6,810 nucleotides of DNA from a bacterium (lineage in GTDB: Bacteria; Patescibacteriota; Minisyncoccia; Minisyncoccales; RBG-13-42-11). The stretch is from positions 1 through 6,810 of the forward strand of contig JAUSLA010000058.1 of assembly GCA_030646565.1 (NCBI GenBank), read 5' to 3'. Below, in pieces: positions 6,695 through 6,810 of this stretch; positions within the stretch are counted from its first letter, which is position 1; each line of letters begins with the position of its first letter. The notes beneath the pieces were generated by a model that was given only the letters and a program-made list of their open reading frames with translations, was not told where the DNA came from and made no database searches. The position numbers and the translations under genes were made by a program.

Positions 6695-6810
6695 ATGCTA
6701 AGAACACTTAGGTTTCTCCCATTGATTTTGGGATACATAGCAGTTTTATTGGTTTTTTCAAATTCGGCGCAGGCAACCAATATTGATTTTTCCGCTGACA
6801 CAACGTTGAA
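6695..6810 (+). CDS. N-terminus of an exported protein (3'-truncated)
   Basis: ATG 6695 opens a frame that runs off the window end after 38 codons. The start MLRTLRFLPL, the hydrophobic stretch ILGYIAVLLVF and the cleavage-like SNSAQA before T form a standard signal peptide with cleavage after about residue 26. The mature part begins TNIDFSADTTL, a beta-strand-like start seen in secreted CPR surface proteins. It follows the previous stop by 23 bases. TATAAA at 6685-6690 lies just before the ATG and could be a -10 box for a leaderless transcript, although no good -35 accompanies it. The function cannot be told from this fragment. Confidence 0.7.
   Translation, partial: MLRTLRFLPLILGYIAVLLVFSNSAQATNIDFSADTTL

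Overview
The window looks like a chromosomal piece from a Candidate Phyla Radiation (Patescibacteria, probably Parcubacteria-like) bacterium. This rests on recognition of protein style. Two proteins carry the peptidoglycan-binding domain ending in a GTGF.G..TR.K.N signature. One is a very long Ser/Thr/Ala-rich chain of S-layer-like beta domains, and small secreted proteins carry 'GNASTTGN'-type segments. No ribosomal or taxonomic marker is present, so the assignment is an inference.

Layout, all on the + strand. (1) Positions 2-3673: the 3' part of a giant surface protein, with a peptidoglycan-binding domain, a Pro-rich linker, six beta-domain repeats, and an apparent carbohydrate-binding-like domain inserted in the last repeat. 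(2) Positions 3727-3760: a strong hairpin terminator. (3) Positions 3762-4280: a compact, AT-rich, 519-bp cassette with 39-bp imperfect terminal inverted repeats (33/39 identical). It has its own promoter and encodes one GxxExxY-family, PD-(D/E)XK nuclease-like protein. (4) Positions 4214-5941: a secreted HExxH zinc metalloprotease with a coiled coil and C-terminal peptidoglycan-binding domain. (5) Positions 5942-6155: an intergenic region with a promoter candidate and mutually exclusive hairpins. (6) Positions 6156-6671: a small secreted or membrane-anchored protein. (7) Positions 6695-6810: the start of another exported protein, cut by the window end.

Apart from the nuclease-like gene, every gene encodes an exported envelope protein, so the locus looks like a cell-surface cluster. 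The most unusual point is the junction between cassette and protease. The start codon and charged n-region of the protease signal peptide are read from an alternative frame of the nuclease gene's 3' end. The hydrophobic core is encoded by the cassette's right inverted repeat. The cassette also supplies the nearest recognisable promoter, directly behind a terminator. It therefore appears to provide transcription, translation start and secretion signal for a host-like surface protease. None of the four visible start codons has a clear Shine-Dalgarno sequence.
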